From assembly GCA_001872985.1 (NCBI GenBank), contig MNYA01000382.1, forward strand, positions 1 to 6,344: a stretch of 6,344 nt of DNA, written 5' to 3'. Source of the stretch: a bacterium CG2_30_54_10 (GTDB lineage: Bacteria; Muiribacteriota; Ozemobacteria; Ozemobacterales; Ozemobacteraceae). Made by a program: the position numbers and the translations under genes. The notes beneath the pieces are model-generated. The model made no database searches. It saw only the letters and a list, made by a program, of their open reading frames with translations, and was not told where the DNA came from. Below are positions 6,342 to 6,344 of the stretch, in pieces. Every line of letters starts with the position of its first letter. The first letter of the stretch is position 1.

Positions 6342-6344
6342 AGC

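Larger units (their letters stand above)
5870..6344. other. Non-coding, repeat-rich intergenic region
   Basis: No credible gene is seen on either strand in these 475 bases. Short open frames here translate palindromic repeat DNA. On the minus strand they give phrases such as CHCEERKRRSNL, a known signature of a dispersed intergenic repeat that is often mis-annotated as protein. The purine-rich part at about 5911-5990 (accaccaag..., ...aagaacgcaaagag...) also resembles degenerate intergenic repeat sequence. No tRNA or rRNA was recognised. Confidence 0.75.

Overview
The window reads as chromosome of an uncultured or little-studied Gram-negative (two-membrane) bacterium. Base composition is roughly balanced. 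The evidence for an outer membrane is a putative lipoprotein, MacB/LolCE-type (FtsX-fold) permeases, and two secreted Skp/OmpH-like periplasmic proteins. I cannot place the organism from this sequence. The many intergenic palindromes of the 'CATTGCGAGCGAAGC...' and 'ATTCGTTCGGAATGAC' type occur in many unrelated bacterial genomes, so they do not settle the taxonomy. All real genes lie on the + strand.

Layout. Positions 1-133 hold a pyrimidine-rich stretch with 4.4 perfect copies of a 7-bp repeat (ATTCATC), flanked by an imperfect inverted repeat. It forms the dubious 5' end of a gene for a rhodanese-fold putative lipoprotein (ends at 592) that lacks the catalytic cysteine. Next comes an ABC transporter module arranged permease (619-1917), ATPase (1957-2670), permease (2670-3902), with short gaps or a 1-nt overlap, so the four genes look like one operon. 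The two permeases are diverged paralogues. The first carries a roughly 23-residue longer extracytoplasmic segment holding a CxxxCxxCxxC cluster that the second lacks. After a 111-nt gap with a candidate promoter and a strong Shine-Dalgarno site come two overlapping genes (4014-4790 and 4787-5869) for exported Skp/OmpH-like proteins that share a VDTRLxxxxHPxMxxFD motif near their mature N-termini.

The last 475 bases (5870-6344) contain no credible gene. They hold several repeat-type palindromes and a strong hairpin that runs almost to the window edge.

How the genes may work together (inference): the rhodanese-like lipoprotein and the two-permease/one-ATPase transporter probably act as one envelope machine. 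The cysteine-rich features in both the lipoprotein and the first permease suggest a metal- or thiol-linked task rather than ordinary lipoprotein release. The Skp-like pair is probably a separate envelope-chaperone or structural unit. The most interesting candidate system is the Cys-cluster permease plus catalytically dead rhodanese; nothing in this window shows its substrate.
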